Below, piece by piece: positions 8,124 to 17,966 of a stretch of 59,002 bases of DNA. The notes beneath the pieces are model-generated. The model was given only the letters and a program-made list of their open reading frames with translations, ran no database searches and was not told where the DNA came from. The stretch is from contig CANQNE010000013.1 of NCBI GenBank assembly GCA_947625135.1, positions 1 to 59,002 on the forward strand. The letters are read 5' to 3'. This stretch comes from an uncultured Lachnospiraceae bacterium. Lineage in GTDB: Bacteria > Bacillota > Clostridia > Lachnospirales > Lachnospiraceae. The position numbers were made by a program, and so were the translations under genes. Positions within the stretch are counted from its first letter, which is position 1. Each line of letters begins with the position of its first letter.

Positions 8124-9857
8124 TTACAGCATGGCGTTGATCATATCCAGCACTTCTTTTCCCATGGCCTCCGACTTGGCTTCGGCATCCTCCAGAGAGG
8201 TTCCCTTCACGCCATAGTAGAATTTCACCTTGGGCTCCGTACCGGAGGGACGCACGCACAGCCATGCCCCGTCGGTCAGATCGTAATACAGTACGTTGGA
8301 TCTGGGCAGTCCGGTAGGCGTGATCTGGCCGGTTGCCATATCCTGTACCGTATCCAGCTTGTAATCTCTCGCGGAGGTCACACGGTAGCCTGCAATCTGT
8401 GCAGGGGGATTCTTCCGCAGGGTCTCCATGATCTCCTGAATCTTCTGAAGTCCTTCGATGCCTTTCAGCGTAATGGACTGAATGGCATCCTTGTAGTAGC
8501 CGTAACGCTCATACATCTGCATCATCGCATCCCAGAGGGTCATGTTCTTTGTCTTGTAGTAAGCGGCAGCCTCGCAGAGGGCCATCGTCGCCACAATGGC
8601 GTCCTTGTCTCTGGCGTGTGTGCCGATCAGGCAGCCATAACTCTCCTCAAATCCAAACAGATAAGTGCCCTTGCCGCTCTGCTCAAAACCAAGGATCTGC
8701 TGGCCGATGAACTTAAATCCGGTGAGTACTTCGATGAGCTTTACCCCGTAATACTCCGCGATGGCGTCCGCCATATTGCTGGTAACGATGGTCTTAATCA
8801 GCGCGCCGTCTTCGGGAAGCCCGCTCATCTCCTTTGTCTGGCCGATCTCATAATCCGCGAGCAGGCAGCCCGACATGTTGCCGGTAAGGGGAATGTAGTC
8901 CCCGGATCCGGTGTCCTTTACATAAACTCCAAGCCTGTCTGCGTCCGGGTCGGTAGCAAGCACCAGATCGGCGTCCAGCTCCTTTGCCAGAGCCAGTCCC
9001 AGTTCAAAGGCCTCCGCCGCTTCCGGGTTGGGATAGCTGACAGTAGGAAACTCGCCGTCCGGCAGCTCCTGCTGGGGCACCACATAGACATGTTCAAAAC
9101 CGATCTCCTTCAGTACCCGTCTGGCCGGGATATTTCCGGTGCCGTGAAGGGGACTGTACACGATCTTGATGTCATTCTGGGCAGCCTTGATGGCATCCCA
9201 GTTTTTCACCTGCTTTTTCAGTTCCGCGATATAAGCGTCGTCAACCGCTGCGCCGATCACCTCAAACAGCCCCGCCTGCAGCGCGTCGGCCTTGTCCATG
9301 GTTTTTACGGTACGGAAGTCCGTCACTTTCTTTACCTCATCCATGATGCCGGTGTCGTGAGGCGGCGTGATCTGGGCGCCGTCCTCCCAGTATACCTTGT
9401 AGCCGTTGTACTCCGGCGGGTTATGGCTCGCTGTGATGTTGATGCCGGCAATACAGCCCAGCCGGCGTACCGCAAAAGACAGCTCCGGCGTGGGCCGAAG
9501 GCTCTCGAAAATATAGGCCTTGATGCCGTTGGCCGCCAGACACAGGGCCGCCTCCTGTGCAAACTCCGGCGACATTCTTCTGGAATCATAGGCAATGGCA
9601 ACGCCCTTGGCCTGTGCCCCTACCTTGGAGATATAGTTGGCCAGACCCTGTGTGGTCCGGCGCACGATATAAATATTCATGCGGTTGGTGCCGGCGCCGA
9701 TCACGCCCCGCAGACCTGCGGTACCAAACTCCAGATCTGTGTAAAACCGCTCTTTGATCTCGTTTTCATCCCCGGCGATCGCTTTCAGCTCCCCTTTGGT
9801 GGCCTCATCAAAATAGGGATTTTCCAGCCATTCCCTGTAAACTTCCATGTAGCCCAT
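8124..9857 (-). CDS. pgcA: Alpha-phosphohexomutase (phosphoglucomutase/phosphomannomutase)
   Basis: A cytoplasmic 577-residue enzyme interconverting hexose 1- and 6-phosphates and feeding UDP-glucose and cell-envelope glycan synthesis. All four active-site loops are visible: phosphoserine loop TASHNPPEYNG (about 140), metal loop DPDADRLGV (about 305), sugar loop GFEESYG (about 400) and phosphate loop RPSGTEPK (about 545). The size and the long form are those of the PgcA/PGM2-like subfamily. ATG 9857 is 7 nt after GGAGGAG; an in-frame TTG two codons earlier is less likely. Substrate preference (glucose versus mannose) cannot be told from motifs alone. Confidence 0.92.
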   Translation of the reverse strand: MGYMEVYREWLENPYFDEATKGELKAIAGDENEIKERFYTDLEFGTAGLRGVIGAGTNRMNIYIVRRTTQGLANYISKVGAQAKGVAIAYDSRRMSPEFAQEAALCLAANGIKAYIFESLRPTPELSFAVRRLGCIAGINITASHNPPEYNGYKVYWEDGAQITPPHDTGIMDEVKKVTDFRTVKTMDKADALQAGLFEVIGAAVDDAYIAELKKQVKNWDAIKAAQNDIKIVYSPLHGTGNIPARRVLKEIGFEHVYVVPQQELPDGEFPTVSYPNPEAAEAFELGLALAKELDADLVLATDPDADRLGVYVKDTGSGDYIPLTGNMSGCLLADYEIGQTKEMSGLPEDGALIKTIVTSNMADAIAEYYGVKLIEVLTGFKFIGQQILGFEQSGKGTYLFGFEESYGCLIGTHARDKDAIVATMALCEAAAYYKTKNMTLWDAMMQMYERYGYYKDAIQSITLKGIEGLQKIQEIMETLRKNPPAQIAGYRVTSARDYKLDTVQDMATGQITPTGLPRSNVLYYDLTDGAWLCVRPSGTEPKVKFYYGVKGTSLEDAEAKSEAMGKEVLDMINAML

Positions 9858-9954
9858 CTTCAAACTCCTCCTCTTTGTTGTGATTTTTTATTCTGCTTTC
9901 GATTATACACTATTTTTTCCTGAAATGGAATAAAAATGTACGGCTTATAAAATC

Positions 9955-10953
9955 TCAAAGGGGATTTTCCGCCAGTTTTCTGACAAAATGTTCTTTCTTT
10001 GTCTCCTGCACCACCAGTTTGACCAGCTTGGAGGTATTTCTGCCGGAAATCCACGCTTTATTTACATTGTAATACCGGTTGGACAGCTTCCAGAATTTTT
10101 CCGGATAGGCCAGGCGGCAGGCCACATACTGCCGCTCCGGGGAAGAAAGGGGATTGACCCGGTCATACGCCTCCGCAATGGTGCGGCCCACTGTCTCGTC
10201 CCAATCATACTTTTCCAGTATTTTCCGCAGGAAATAAACAAGATCTTCCAGCTGAAGATCCTGCAGGTAATGCTCAAAATTTACGGTGAAGATCCCGTTT
10301 GCCGTAAACAGCACATTATGCTGACTGTACTCTCCGTGCCGGTAATGTCCCTCTTCCAGCGCATGCCCGTGGAGTTCCCGAAACGTCTGTCCGGACAGGA
10401 TCTCCTGTATCTGTACGCCCTTTTCAAAAAACATGTTGAAATACTGCAGGAAATACAGTTCAAAATCCGTCTTGTTCTTCTTGCCTCTCACATAAGCCCG
10501 AACCTTTTTCAGTTCTTTGTTGTGCCGGGCGGCGATCTGGGAAAAATCCTGCGCCCCCGCGCCGGTCTCCTGCCCGTCCTGTAACGTCGGACAGCGCATC
10601 AGCCTGTGCAGCTTTGCCAGATTGGCGGCGCTGCTTTTCAATTCTTCGCCCCGGCACACATCACATTCTCTTCCGTCCATCCATTTTTTGAGGATAAAGC
10701 CCCCGCCGTCCCGGTCCTTTGTCACCACCGTTCCCCCCTGATTGCAGAGAGGGACGTCTACGTTTGGTATTCCGCTGTCCGCAAGATGCTGCAAAAGGCG
10801 CTGCTGCAGCTGCGCTTTTTTTTCCGAGCCGTGATATTCCTGCAGGAGCAGTTTCCCACGGTCAGTCACGCAGATATAAGAGCCGCGCCCCCGATAGGTT
10901 TCCCTTACTGTCAACTCATACTGTTCAAGTACTGCCAAATCTCTTTCATTCAT
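9955..10953 (-). CDS. CotS-family spore coat protein (kinase-like fold)
   Basis: A 332-residue protein with the layout of the CotS/CotI/YutH family, which has an aminoglycoside-phosphotransferase-like fold: an N-lobe with KLLLQEYHGSEKK, hinge FILKKWMDGRECD, then LAKLHRL. The catalytic loop region reads HGHALEEGHYRHGEYSQHNVLF, where the HGEYSQHN stretch occupies the place of the HGDxxxxN loop of active kinases. This is similar to the CotS family where catalysis is doubtful. A role in spore coat assembly is inferred from family. It sits between pgcA and cca; ATG 10953 follows GGGGGAGTCGCG. Confidence 0.82.
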   Translation of the reverse strand: MNERDLAVLEQYELTVRETYRGRGSYICVTDRGKLLLQEYHGSEKKAQLQQRLLQHLADSGIPNVDVPLCNQGGTVVTKDRDGGGFILKKWMDGRECDVCRGEELKSSAANLAKLHRLMRCPTLQDGQETGAGAQDFSQIAARHNKELKKVRAYVRGKKNKTDFELYFLQYFNMFFEKGVQIQEILSGQTFRELHGHALEEGHYRHGEYSQHNVLFTANGIFTVNFEHYLQDLQLEDLVYFLRKILEKYDWDETVGRTIAEAYDRVNPLSSPERQYVACRLAYPEKFWKLSNRYYNVNKAWISGRNTSKLVKLVVQETKKEHFVRKLAENPL

Positions 10954-11020
10954 CGCGACTCCCCCTCATGTTCATGCTTCTCTATTCTATGAACCAAGAG
11001 GGGGGTTGTATGAATCATTT

Positions 11021-12244
11021 TTATATCATTTTTAAGAGGAAGTCTTTTGTGTTTCTGGCAGGATCCTCCAACACCAGAAACAGCAGTTTTTCCAGCAGTC
11101 CGCCCAATTCCTTTCCGGGTGCGACGCCCAGCTGGATCAGATCCCTTCCCTTTACCGCAAGGGTCTTCAGAGACAGGCAGTCGCCTCTTTCTATAATTTC
11201 CCCGTAAAGCCGGGCCACTTCAGAAATATTCTCAGGCTCCGGCCCGTCCTCATAGCCTGCCTCCCTGTATGCGCTCCACACTGCCGGCAGCAGAGGAAAC
11301 AGCCGCTCCCCGGCTTCATAAACAGCCTTTCGCACAGAAGGGCCGTCCGGCGCCACCTTCCAGTTTTTGTACCGCACCATTCCCGTTACCATACGGATCG
11401 TATCATTGTCAAATTTCAGCCGCCGAAGAAGCGTTCCGGCAAGGCCGTCATCCAGTTCACAGAACAGCATGGCATATTTTAACTGCCTGACAGAAGCGCC
11501 CGCCGGAAGCCCGCAGCCGTCCCACGGGATCAGGGTCACCGCCCGCACCAGCCTATCTGTCACAAGGAGTTCCGGGAAAAACTGCTGCAGGACGCCGTAC
11601 CGGTATGCTGTCATCACCCGATCCGTATGAGGCGCGCACAGCAGCTTGCTCCATTCCGCCGCGATCCGCTCGGCGCTGATCTTTTTCAGATTCGGGGCAA
11701 GCCGTATTACCGCCTCCTTTGTCTCCTCCTCTATCCGGAAGCCCAGCTGAGCGGAAAAACGCAGGCAGCGCAAGATCCGGAGCGCATCCTCCGAAAACCG
11801 CGCTTCGGCGTTCCCCACACAGCGGATCACACCCTTTTGCAGATCCTCCATTCCCCCAAAGCAGTCCACCATCCCGCTCTTGTCATTGTATGCCATGGCG
11901 TTGATGGTGAAATCCCGGCGGCGAAGATCCTCCTTCAGATCCGTTGTGAAGGTGACTTCCTTGGGATGACGGCTGTCTTCATAGCTTCCATCAATGCGGT
12001 AGGTCGTCACTTCAAAGCTGTCGTTTCCCAGAAGCACGGTCACCGTGCCGTGGGCGATTCCTGTATCTACCGTCCGCCGGAACAAAGACTTGATCTCCGC
12101 CGGGGACGCGTTGGTGGTAACGTCCCAGTCCTCCGGCTCTTTCTCAAGCAGGCTGTCCCGGACGCATCCTCCCACCGCATAGGCTTCATATCCGTTTTTT
12201 TCAAATATGGCGATGATCTGTTTTACCTTTTCGGGAAGTTTCAT
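11021..12244 (-). CDS. cca: CCA tRNA nucleotidyltransferase
   Basis: A 407-residue class II nucleotidyltransferase that adds or repairs the 3' CCA of tRNAs. Seen: the flexible loop and catalytic part GGCVRDSLLEKEPEDWDVTT (about 22-41, with DxD), RRDFTINAMAY (about 107), and the RNA-binding EDALRILRCLRFSAQLGF (about 150). ATG 12244 has AGGAGGCTGTC in front and begins 25 nt after proS ends, so the two are co-transcribed. The two tRNAs in this window do not appear to encode CCA, which is consistent with needing this enzyme. Confidence 0.93.
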   Translation of the reverse strand: MKLPEKVKQIIAIFEKNGYEAYAVGGCVRDSLLEKEPEDWDVTTNASPAEIKSLFRRTVDTGIAHGTVTVLLGNDSFEVTTYRIDGSYEDSRHPKEVTFTTDLKEDLRRRDFTINAMAYNDKSGMVDCFGGMEDLQKGVIRCVGNAEARFSEDALRILRCLRFSAQLGFRIEEETKEAVIRLAPNLKKISAERIAAEWSKLLCAPHTDRVMTAYRYGVLQQFFPELLVTDRLVRAVTLIPWDGCGLPAGASVRQLKYAMLFCELDDGLAGTLLRRLKFDNDTIRMVTGMVRYKNWKVAPDGPSVRKAVYEAGERLFPLLPAVWSAYREAGYEDGPEPENISEVARLYGEIIERGDCLSLKTLAVKGRDLIQLGVAPGKELGGLLEKLLFLVLEDPARNTKDFLLKMI

Positions 12245-12269
12245 GACAGCCTCCTGTATGCCTGTTCCG

Positions 12270-13703
12270 TCAATATGCTTTCCCCCAGATTACCATCTTG
12301 TCCGCAGGTCTGCCACAGCACACGCACCGGTCGCCGATGGCTTTTGCCCCGAAAGGCATACAGCGGGAAGTGGCCGTGGTATCTTCCTTGATCTTCATCT
12401 CGCAGGCCTCGTCGCCGCACCACATCGCCTTCACAAAACCGGGGTTCTCATCAATGGTTTTGCAGAAGGTTTCATAGTCCAGCGCTTCATAAATATGGCT
12501 GTCTCTGTGTGCCCGGGCCCGCTCCAGCATCTCTGTCTGCATCTTTTTCAGCGTCTGCTCCACGGTTTCCTCTATGGCGTCCAGACTGCAGGTGATCTTT
12601 TCCCGGGTATCCCGCCGCACGATCACGCATTGTCCGGCCTCAATGTCCTTGGGTCCGATCTCCACCCGCAGGGGGAATCCCCGCATTTCCTGCTCGGAGA
12701 ATTTCCAGCCGGGGCTTTTGTCGGAATCGTCCAGCTTCACCCGGAAGCCGCTCAGACGCTGCCGCAGCTCCTCCGCCTTCTGCAGAACCCCTTCCTTTCT
12801 CTGCTGAATGGGGATGATCACGATCTGCGTCGGCGCAATGGCAGGGGGCAGCACCAGTCCGCTGTCATCTCCGTGTACCATGATGATGGCGCCGATAATT
12901 CTGGTAGAAAGGCCCCATGAAGTCTGATGCACATATTTGAGGGTATTGTCCCTGTCTGTATACTGGATATCAAATGCTTTTGCAAATCCGTCCCCGAAGT
13001 TATGGCTGGTGCCCGACTGCAGCGCCTTCCCGTCGTGCATCATCGCCTCAATGGTATAGGTGGCGTTTGCCCCCGCGAATTTTTCCTTGTCCGTCTTTCG
13101 TCCACGGATCACCGGTATGGCAAGCACCTGTTCGCAGAAATCCGCATACACGTTCAGCATGCGTATCGTTCTTTCCTCCGCTTCCTCTTCCGTGGCGTGA
13201 GCCGTATGCCCCTCCTGCCACAGAAATTCTCTGGAGCGCAGGAAAGGCCTTGTAGTCTTTTCCCAGCGTACAACGGAACACCACTGATTATACAGTCTGG
13301 GCAGATCCCTGTAGGACTGAATGTCGTTGGCATAAAAATCACAGAACAGCGTTTCGGAAGTAGGACGGACACAAAGGCGTTCCTGCAGCTCCTCCAAGCC
13401 GCCGTGAGTGACCCACGCCACCTCCGGCGCAAAGCCCTCCACGTGATCTTTTTCCTTCTGGAGCAGGCTTTCGGGAATGAACATGGGCATACATACGTTT
13501 TCCACGCCCGTTTCCTTGAACCGGCGATCCAGCTCCTTCTGGATATTTTCCCATATCGCGTAACCGGCAGGCTTGATCACCATGCAGCCCTTTACGCTGG
13601 AATACTCGATCAGCTCCGCCTTTTTCACCACATCCGTATACCACTGGGCAAAATCTGTTTCCATGGAGGTGATCGCTTCTACTAGTTTCTTGTCATTTGC
13701 CAT
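12270..13703 (-). CDS. proS: Prolyl-tRNA synthetase, short archaeal/eukaryal-type
   Basis: A 477-residue class II synthetase. Class II motifs are visible: motif 2 [24 protein letters not shown] (about 149-172) and the catalytic Thr/Arg patch [12 protein letters not shown]. There is no bacterial-type editing insertion. The anticodon-binding domain follows ([31 protein letters not shown]). The C-terminal zinc-binding extension ends [18 protein letters not shown], with the terminal Tyr characteristic of ProS type 3. ATG 13703 follows AAGGAGAAGCAAT. It is in the same run as the OLD ATPase upstream and cca downstream. Confidence 0.94.
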   Translation of the reverse strand: MANDKKLVEAITSMETDFAQWYTDVVKKAELIEYSSVKGCMVIKPAGYAIWENIQKELDRRFKETGVENVCMPMFIPESLLQKEKDHVEGFAPEVAWVTHGGLEELQERLCVRPTSETLFCDFYANDIQSYRDLPRLYNQWCSVVRWEKTTRPFLRSREFLWQEGHTAHATEEEAEERTIRMLNVYADFCEQVLAIPVIRGRKTDKEKFAGANATYTIEAMMHDGKALQSGTSHNFGDGFAKAFDIQYTDRDNTLKYVHQTSWGLSTRIIGAIIMVHGDDSGLVLPPAIAPTQIVIIPIQQRKEGVLQKAEELRQRLSGFRVKLDDSDKSPGWKFSEQEMRGFPLRVEIGPKDIEAGQCVIVRRDTREKITCSLDAIEETVEQTLKKMQTEMLERARAHRDSHIYEALDYETFCKTIDENPGFVKAMWCGDEACEMKIKEDTTATSRCMPFGAKAIGDRCVCCGRPADKMVIWGKAY

Positions 13704-13717
13704 ATTGCTTCTCCTTC

Positions 13718-15625
13718 TTACTCTTGTTCTTTTTTGCGGCTCTCAAAATACACAAACCTGTCGATGGCCTGCAAAATATCCGCAAAACATTCCCGCGGCG
13801 CCACGTCAATGTACTGTTTGAGAATTTCCTTTTCTCTGTCACCGCGGTATCTTCCATAAAATATATCATATAAATTATGTCCGCGCACGTATATTTTTAT
13901 TGTTTCTATATTTTTTTTCAGATCCTGCTCGCTTTTGAAGCGGATGCCCATCCGTTTTTCCATCCTTCTCCAGCTGGAAAGCTTATAGAGATAGGCGCGG
14001 TACTTCTCATATAAAATATGATAAAAGTCCTCCGGCCGCCGCAGAACGCCGATCTTAGCCATGACCTCCGGATCCAGAAAATAATTTTCAAAGGAATAAT
14101 ATTTCAGGATCAGCACGTTGCGGGGCTGCACCCGGGGCACACTGTCCTGCCCTTCCTCCCTTGACCGCTGCTCATAATAGCTGCACAGCTGCTTTACCAG
14201 ATTCCGGGGATTCTTGCCGTCGCTGTCCCGGATCATGAGGAACTGATCCTTCAGGTACAGCCGGTTGATATATTTTAGGTTGGCGTAAGTTTTGATATTA
14301 GTACAGCTGTTGGTGGGCACGATGCTGATACGCTGCAGCATGCCGTCCTCGTCGTAAATTTCCGAATAATATTTTTCCAGCAGCAGCGGGAGGCGGTTCC
14401 GATCCTGTTTGCCCTCCACGATAAATACAAAGCTGACGTTCATCAGGTCGTTGGCCGTATACCCCAGATCGTCCAGAATCTCATCGATGTCCACATTTTC
14501 CCGGATCACAGTTGTATACCCTTCGTCCAGCACCACCTGTTTGATCTGCTTCTGGGTAAAATTAAACAGCATATTGGGGGAATGTGTGGAAAAAATGATC
14601 TGGTTTTTCTTGGAAAGCCGGTAGAGGATTTCTCCCGCCACCTTCTGCATCTGAGGATGCAGATAGTTTTCCGGATCCTCCATCATAATGATGCAGGGGA
14701 TGCCGTGTTCCCCGGCAATATACGCCTCCAGAAGAGACAGCAGGTAAATGCTTCTGGTGCCCTCGCTCATCTGCTCGATGCTGCCGCTGCGGTTCTGCTC
14801 CCGGTTCACAAGAAGGGTGTCCAGCTTGAACATGTCCTCCTGATTCAGCTGCATGGTAAACCGGATCTCCTGCGCCATCCCGTTATTCTTCTGAAAATAC
14901 CGGTTCACCTCCTGAGAAAAGTCCCGGATGTTCAGATTGTGGATCTGATACTCCATCAGTCTGGCGCTCTCTACCACGGACAGTTCAAGGGGTTTTTTCT
15001 GCTCTATGACGCCGATGCACTGAAAGCAGTGATTACAGGGCTTTTTCTCGTCAAACATGCACTTTCCGCTCTGCACTCTGGCAAACACGTCGCTTCCCTG
15101 CAGCGCGAAGATCTCCCGCTGCAGTTCCTTCACGCTTCGGGAATTGTTGATGTAGTGGATCTTGGGAAAGATTTCTTTTATGGCCCTGTTTTCTTTGCCG
15201 CTGTCGTCCAGAAAATAGCTTCTGCCGCCGGGCTCTACTACAAAGGTAAAGGAAATGCTGCCGCCCGCCGGCTGCTCCGGCTCGGCCTCGTCCGGTTCCT
15301 CCATCGTAAAAGAGGGCAGCTGGGCCTGAAATTCTTCCATCCACTTTTCAAAATTTTTATACCGGCTGACAATGCCGCTTTTGTTCAGCAGCTCCAAGTC
15401 TTCTCTTGTATATGCCAGCGTCATCCCGATCTCGATTTCCTTATCCGGCTCATGGAACAGTTTGGGGCTGATCTCCATAATGCCTGCCACTGTCAGGAGC
15501 GCGTCGATCACCATGGTCTTGCCGGCGCCGTTTTTGCCCACAAGGATCATGGCGTTGTCCACCTCTTCCGCACATAAAGACCGGATGGATTTGAAATTTT
15601 TGATGGCGAGTTTTCTGATCTGCAT
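13718..15625 (-). CDS. OLD-family ATPase with TOPRIM-like domain
   Basis: A 635-residue SMC/RecF-like ATPase. Walker A GKNGAGKT (about 33-40), signature-like [17 protein letters not shown] (about 288), Walker [14 protein letters not shown] (about 314), H-loop FSTHSPNML (about 343). A TOPRIM-like segment starts at [14 protein letters not shown] (about 398), with a later DSDG pair near MIRDSDGKN. This order is that of class 1 (stand-alone) OLD nucleases. A short Cys cluster, [15 protein letters not shown] (about 187-201), could bind zinc or Fe-S and is not a general family feature as far as I know. No GajB-type helicase is beside it. It is embedded between a flavin reductase and proS with 14-25 nt gaps, in a housekeeping operon rather than a defence island. 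DNA repair or nuclease function is inference. Confidence 0.8.
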   Translation of the reverse strand: MQIRKLAIKNFKSIRSLCAEEVDNAMILVGKNGAGKTMVIDALLTVAGIMEISPKLFHEPDKEIEIGMTLAYTREDLELLNKSGIVSRYKNFEKWMEEFQAQLPSFTMEEPDEAEPEQPAGGSISFTFVVEPGGRSYFLDDSGKENRAIKEIFPKIHYINNSRSVKELQREIFALQGSDVFARVQSGKCMFDEKKPCNHCFQCIGVIEQKKPLELSVVESARLMEYQIHNLNIRDFSQEVNRYFQKNNGMAQEIRFTMQLNQEDMFKLDTLLVNREQNRSGSIEQMSEGTRSIYLLSLLEAYIAGEHGIPCIIMMEDPENYLHPQMQKVAGEILYRLSKKNQIIFSTHSPNMLFNFTQKQIKQVVLDEGYTTVIRENVDIDEILDDLGYTANDLMNVSFVFIVEGKQDRNRLPLLLEKYYSEIYDEDGMLQRISIVPTNSCTNIKTYANLKYINRLYLKDQFLMIRDSDGKNPRNLVKQLCSYYEQRSREEGQDSVPRVQPRNVLILKYYSFENYFLDPEVMAKIGVLRRPEDFYHILYEKYRAYLYKLSSWRRMEKRMGIRFKSEQDLKKNIETIKIYVRGHNLYDIFYGRYRGDREKEILKQYIDVAPRECFADILQAIDRFVYFESRKKEQE

Positions 15626-15649
15626 AGACGCTCTCCTTTTGCTTTTCTG

Positions 15650-16216
15650 TTATTTTTTCTTTTTTACGGAATATCCGAAGGTGCCCAGCAGCTCTTTCAG
15701 ATCGTAATACTCTCCATGGGAATAAACCATGGGGTTTGCTTTTTGCAGCTGGAACTTGTTATTTTCATCAATGTACCGGTCGTCTACGGACACGCTGACT
15801 ACCTCCGCCAGAAACATGTCATGACTGCCCAGCGGGATCACCTCTGTCACCCTACATTCGATGTTCACCGGGCTTTCCGCGATGGCGGGCGCCTGTACCA
15901 CTTTGGAGGGCTGCCTTGTCAGGTGCATGTCCGCCCACTTGTCCGTCTGTCTGCCGGATCTCACGCCGCAGTAGTCAGTCGCATAGGTCAGCTCTTTTGT
16001 AGTCAGATTGATCACAAACTCTCCCGTCTCCTTCAGGATATGATAGGAGTACCGCTCCGGGCGCACGGAAATATATACCATGGGCGGATCGGAGCAGATC
16101 GTGCCTGTCCACGCGATCGTAAGGATATTGTCCTTTCCCTCCTGATCGCGGCAGCTGACCATCACCGCCGGCAGGGGGTATAACATATTTCCGGGTTTAT
16201 ATTGAATTTTACTCAT
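15650..16216 (-). CDS. Flavin reductase-like FMN-binding protein
   Basis: A 188-residue split-barrel flavoprotein of the flavin reductase/DIM6-NTAB type. Seen: NMLYPLPAVMVSC, NILTIAWTGTICSDPPMVYISVRPERYS, then EFVINLTT and the later LGSHDMFLAEVVSV. Such proteins bind FMN and act in electron transfer or oxygen detoxification; the partner is unknown. Its ATG overlaps the stop of the upstream pseudouridine synthase (ATGA), pointing to translational coupling. The C-terminus is a poly-Lys tail. Confidence 0.85.
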   Translation of the reverse strand: MSKIQYKPGNMLYPLPAVMVSCRDQEGKDNILTIAWTGTICSDPPMVYISVRPERYSYHILKETGEFVINLTTKELTYATDYCGVRSGRQTDKWADMHLTRQPSKVVQAPAIAESPVNIECRVTEVIPLGSHDMFLAEVVSVSVDDRYIDENNKFQLQKANPMVYSHGEYYDLKELLGTFGYSVKKKK

Positions 16217-16980
16217 AATTGCCTGAAACCTCCGTTCTCCAATATGAAACTAAGCGGCCTGCCTGTTTTCGGGTGCAGGAAGGACAGCCGGTAAGCGCAC
16301 AGCCGCAGCTCTCCCTCTTTTGTCCCTGACCCGGTTCCCGGCCCGGCCTTTCCGTATTTTTTGTCTCCTACAATGGGCAGCCCCGCATGGGCAAGCTGCA
16401 CCCGGATCTGATGATGCCGCCCGGTATGCAGGCGGACAGCCACAAGACAGTACTCCTTCTCACGCATAAGGATCTCATAGTCCAGAATGGCTTCCTTTGC
16501 CCCCGGCGTGCCCTTTGCCACCACGCAGGAACAGTTTGCCGCCCCGTCTTTTTTCAGATAATCCCGCAGAGTTCCCTTCTCCTGCAGGACGGGGCCCGTT
16601 CCCTTTGCCTGTCTGAGCCCATGGGCGCTGCAGACGCAGAGATAGGATTTTTCCATAACGCCTTCCTGAATCTGCCGGGAAAGGGACGCCGCCGCGAAGG
16701 GGGTTTTCGCAAATACCACAAGCCCCTGCACCGGCTGGTCCAGACGATGAACCACCCCAAGGTAAGGCTGCTTTGTGTGATCTCTGTCCCACAACATGTT
16801 TTTCAGAAGGCTCACCAGATCCTGCTGTCTCAGCGACGCGCTCTGCACCGGAATGCCCGGCGCCTTCCTGCACAGGAGCAGCTGATCGTCCTCATACACG
16901 ATCTGAAAAGGCGGATCTCCCTGTTTTACGCAAACAGCCTCCCATTTTTGGGAGACTGTCTCTTTTGCCGGATCATTCAT
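16213..16980 (-). CDS. RluA-family pseudouridine synthase
   Basis: A 255-residue RNA pseudouridine synthase. The catalytic motif VHRLDQPVQGLVVFAKT carries the essential Asp in HRLD. Further motifs are KSYLCVC, LHTGRHHQIRVQLAHAG and IVGDKKYG. No N-terminal S4 domain is seen, so it resembles the short RluA/RluC branch lacking S4. The target RNA (rRNA or tRNA) cannot be assigned. ATG 16980 overlaps the last codons of fucU (ATGAATGA) and is about 9 nt from AAAGGTG; an upstream in-frame GTG (16992) is possible. Confidence 0.88.
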   Translation of the reverse strand: MNDPAKETVSQKWEAVCVKQGDPPFQIVYEDDQLLLCRKAPGIPVQSASLRQQDLVSLLKNMLWDRDHTKQPYLGVVHRLDQPVQGLVVFAKTPFAAASLSRQIQEGVMEKSYLCVCSAHGLRQAKGTGPVLQEKGTLRDYLKKDGAANCSCVVAKGTPGAKEAILDYEILMREKEYCLVAVRLHTGRHHQIRVQLAHAGLPIVGDKKYGKAGPGTGSGTKEGELRLCAYRLSFLHPKTGRPLSFILENGGFRQL

Positions 16981-17416
16981 CAACAACGACACCTTTTTGC
17001 AGCATTACATTTGCATACAGCGCCTTTTCGCTTGTGGCAATGATGGCGTATGCGGTTTTTGCCTCCTCATAAAAAGCAAAGCGCTCGATGTTGCCCACTG
17101 CTGCCGCTCCTCTGTCATCGTATTTCGCCACGATTTCCTTATAGGTGTCCCAAATGGGCGTCTCAACATCATCTCCGGGCATTACCTCCATGAGATTTAC
17201 CGGCTTCTCCACATAAGTGTCCAGCGGAAATACCTTTAAAATCGCGTCCAGAAGCTCCGGCACACCGTGGCCGTCACAGCGGATCACAATGGCGTTTTTG
17301 CCCATGGATTCCGCGGGAAAATTTCCGTCGGAAAGCACCAGCCTGTCGCTGTGCCCCATTTCGCACAGCACCTTCAACAGTTCCGGGGATAAAATCTGGG
17401 GAATTCCTTTTAACAT
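16973..17416 (-). CDS. fucU: RbsD/FucU-family sugar mutarotase
   Basis: A 147-residue protein matching the FucU type: MLKGIPQILSPELLKVLCEMGHSDRLVLSDGNFPAES at the start (catalytic His in MGHSD), RCDGHGVPELLDAIL, and the C-terminal FYEEAKTAYAIIATSE. FucU interconverts alpha and beta anomers of L-fucose, but no fucose isomerase, kinase or transporter gene is nearby. ATG 17416 is preceded by GGAGG at 8 nt; an earlier in-frame ATG (17431) has AAAAAGG directly against it. Confidence 0.88.
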   Translation of the reverse strand: MLKGIPQILSPELLKVLCEMGHSDRLVLSDGNFPAESMGKNAIVIRCDGHGVPELLDAILKVFPLDTYVEKPVNLMEVMPGDDVETPIWDTYKEIVAKYDDRGAAAVGNIERFAFYEEAKTAYAIIATSEKALYANVMLQKGVVVDE

Positions 17417-17456
17417 ATCTGTTACCTCCATCCTTTTTAATCACTTGTTTTTATCG

Positions 17457-17951
17457 TTACACATGCAGTGTAATGTCTCTCCCGCTTGCCGCATAGCGCG
17501 CAAATTCTACACCGGCAGACTTCAGCATCCGCTTGGAGGCCACCACAGAAGGGGTCCCGTCATATTTGTCGTCTGCATAGATGATCTTCTTGATGCCCGC
17601 CTGGATGATCGCCTTTGCACATTCATTGCACGGGAACAGGGTCACATAGATCTTGGCCCCCTCCAGACTGCCGCCGCGGTAATTCAAAATGGCATTGAGT
17701 TCGCTGTGAGTCGTATAAAAATATTTGCTGGTATCAGGATCATCGCTCACGCCCCTGCTCCAGGGAAAGTCGTCGTCGGAACAGCCCTGGGGGAATCCAT
17801 TATAACCAATGGATAAAATCTTATTCTCAGAACTGACAATACAGGCGCCTACCTGTGTGTTTGGATCCTTGGAACGCTGGGCAGCCAGAAAGGACACGCC
17901 CATAAAATATTCGTCCCAGCTGATATATCCCGTTCTTTTTTCGTTCTCCAA
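17457..17951 (-). CDS. comEB: Deoxycytidylate (dCMP) deaminase, TTG start
   Basis: A 164-residue zinc deaminase converting dCMP to dUMP for dTMP synthesis. Zinc ligands and catalytic Glu are in THSELNAI (H and E) and PCNECAKAI (two Cys). The N-terminal WDEYFMGVSFLAAQRSKDPNTQVGACIV is typical of the family. The start is TTG 17951, about 8 nt after AAAAGGAGG; the next Met is at codon 17, inside the conserved fold, so TTG initiation is well supported. It follows sua5 by 15 nt. Confidence 0.92.
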   Translation of the reverse strand: MENEKRTGYISWDEYFMGVSFLAAQRSKDPNTQVGACIVSSENKILSIGYNGFPQGCSDDDFPWSRGVSDDPDTSKYFYTTHSELNAILNYRGGSLEGAKIYVTLFPCNECAKAIIQAGIKKIIYADDKYDGTPSVVASKRMLKSAGVEFARYAASGRDITLHV

Positions 17952-17966
17952 AATATCCGCCTCCTT

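Noticed and set aside
8109-9923. Long plus-strand open frame (about 600 codons) opposite pgcA
   Set aside because: It is the antisense of the phosphosugar mutase, has no ribosome site or recognisable motifs, and the minus-strand protein has all catalytic loops.
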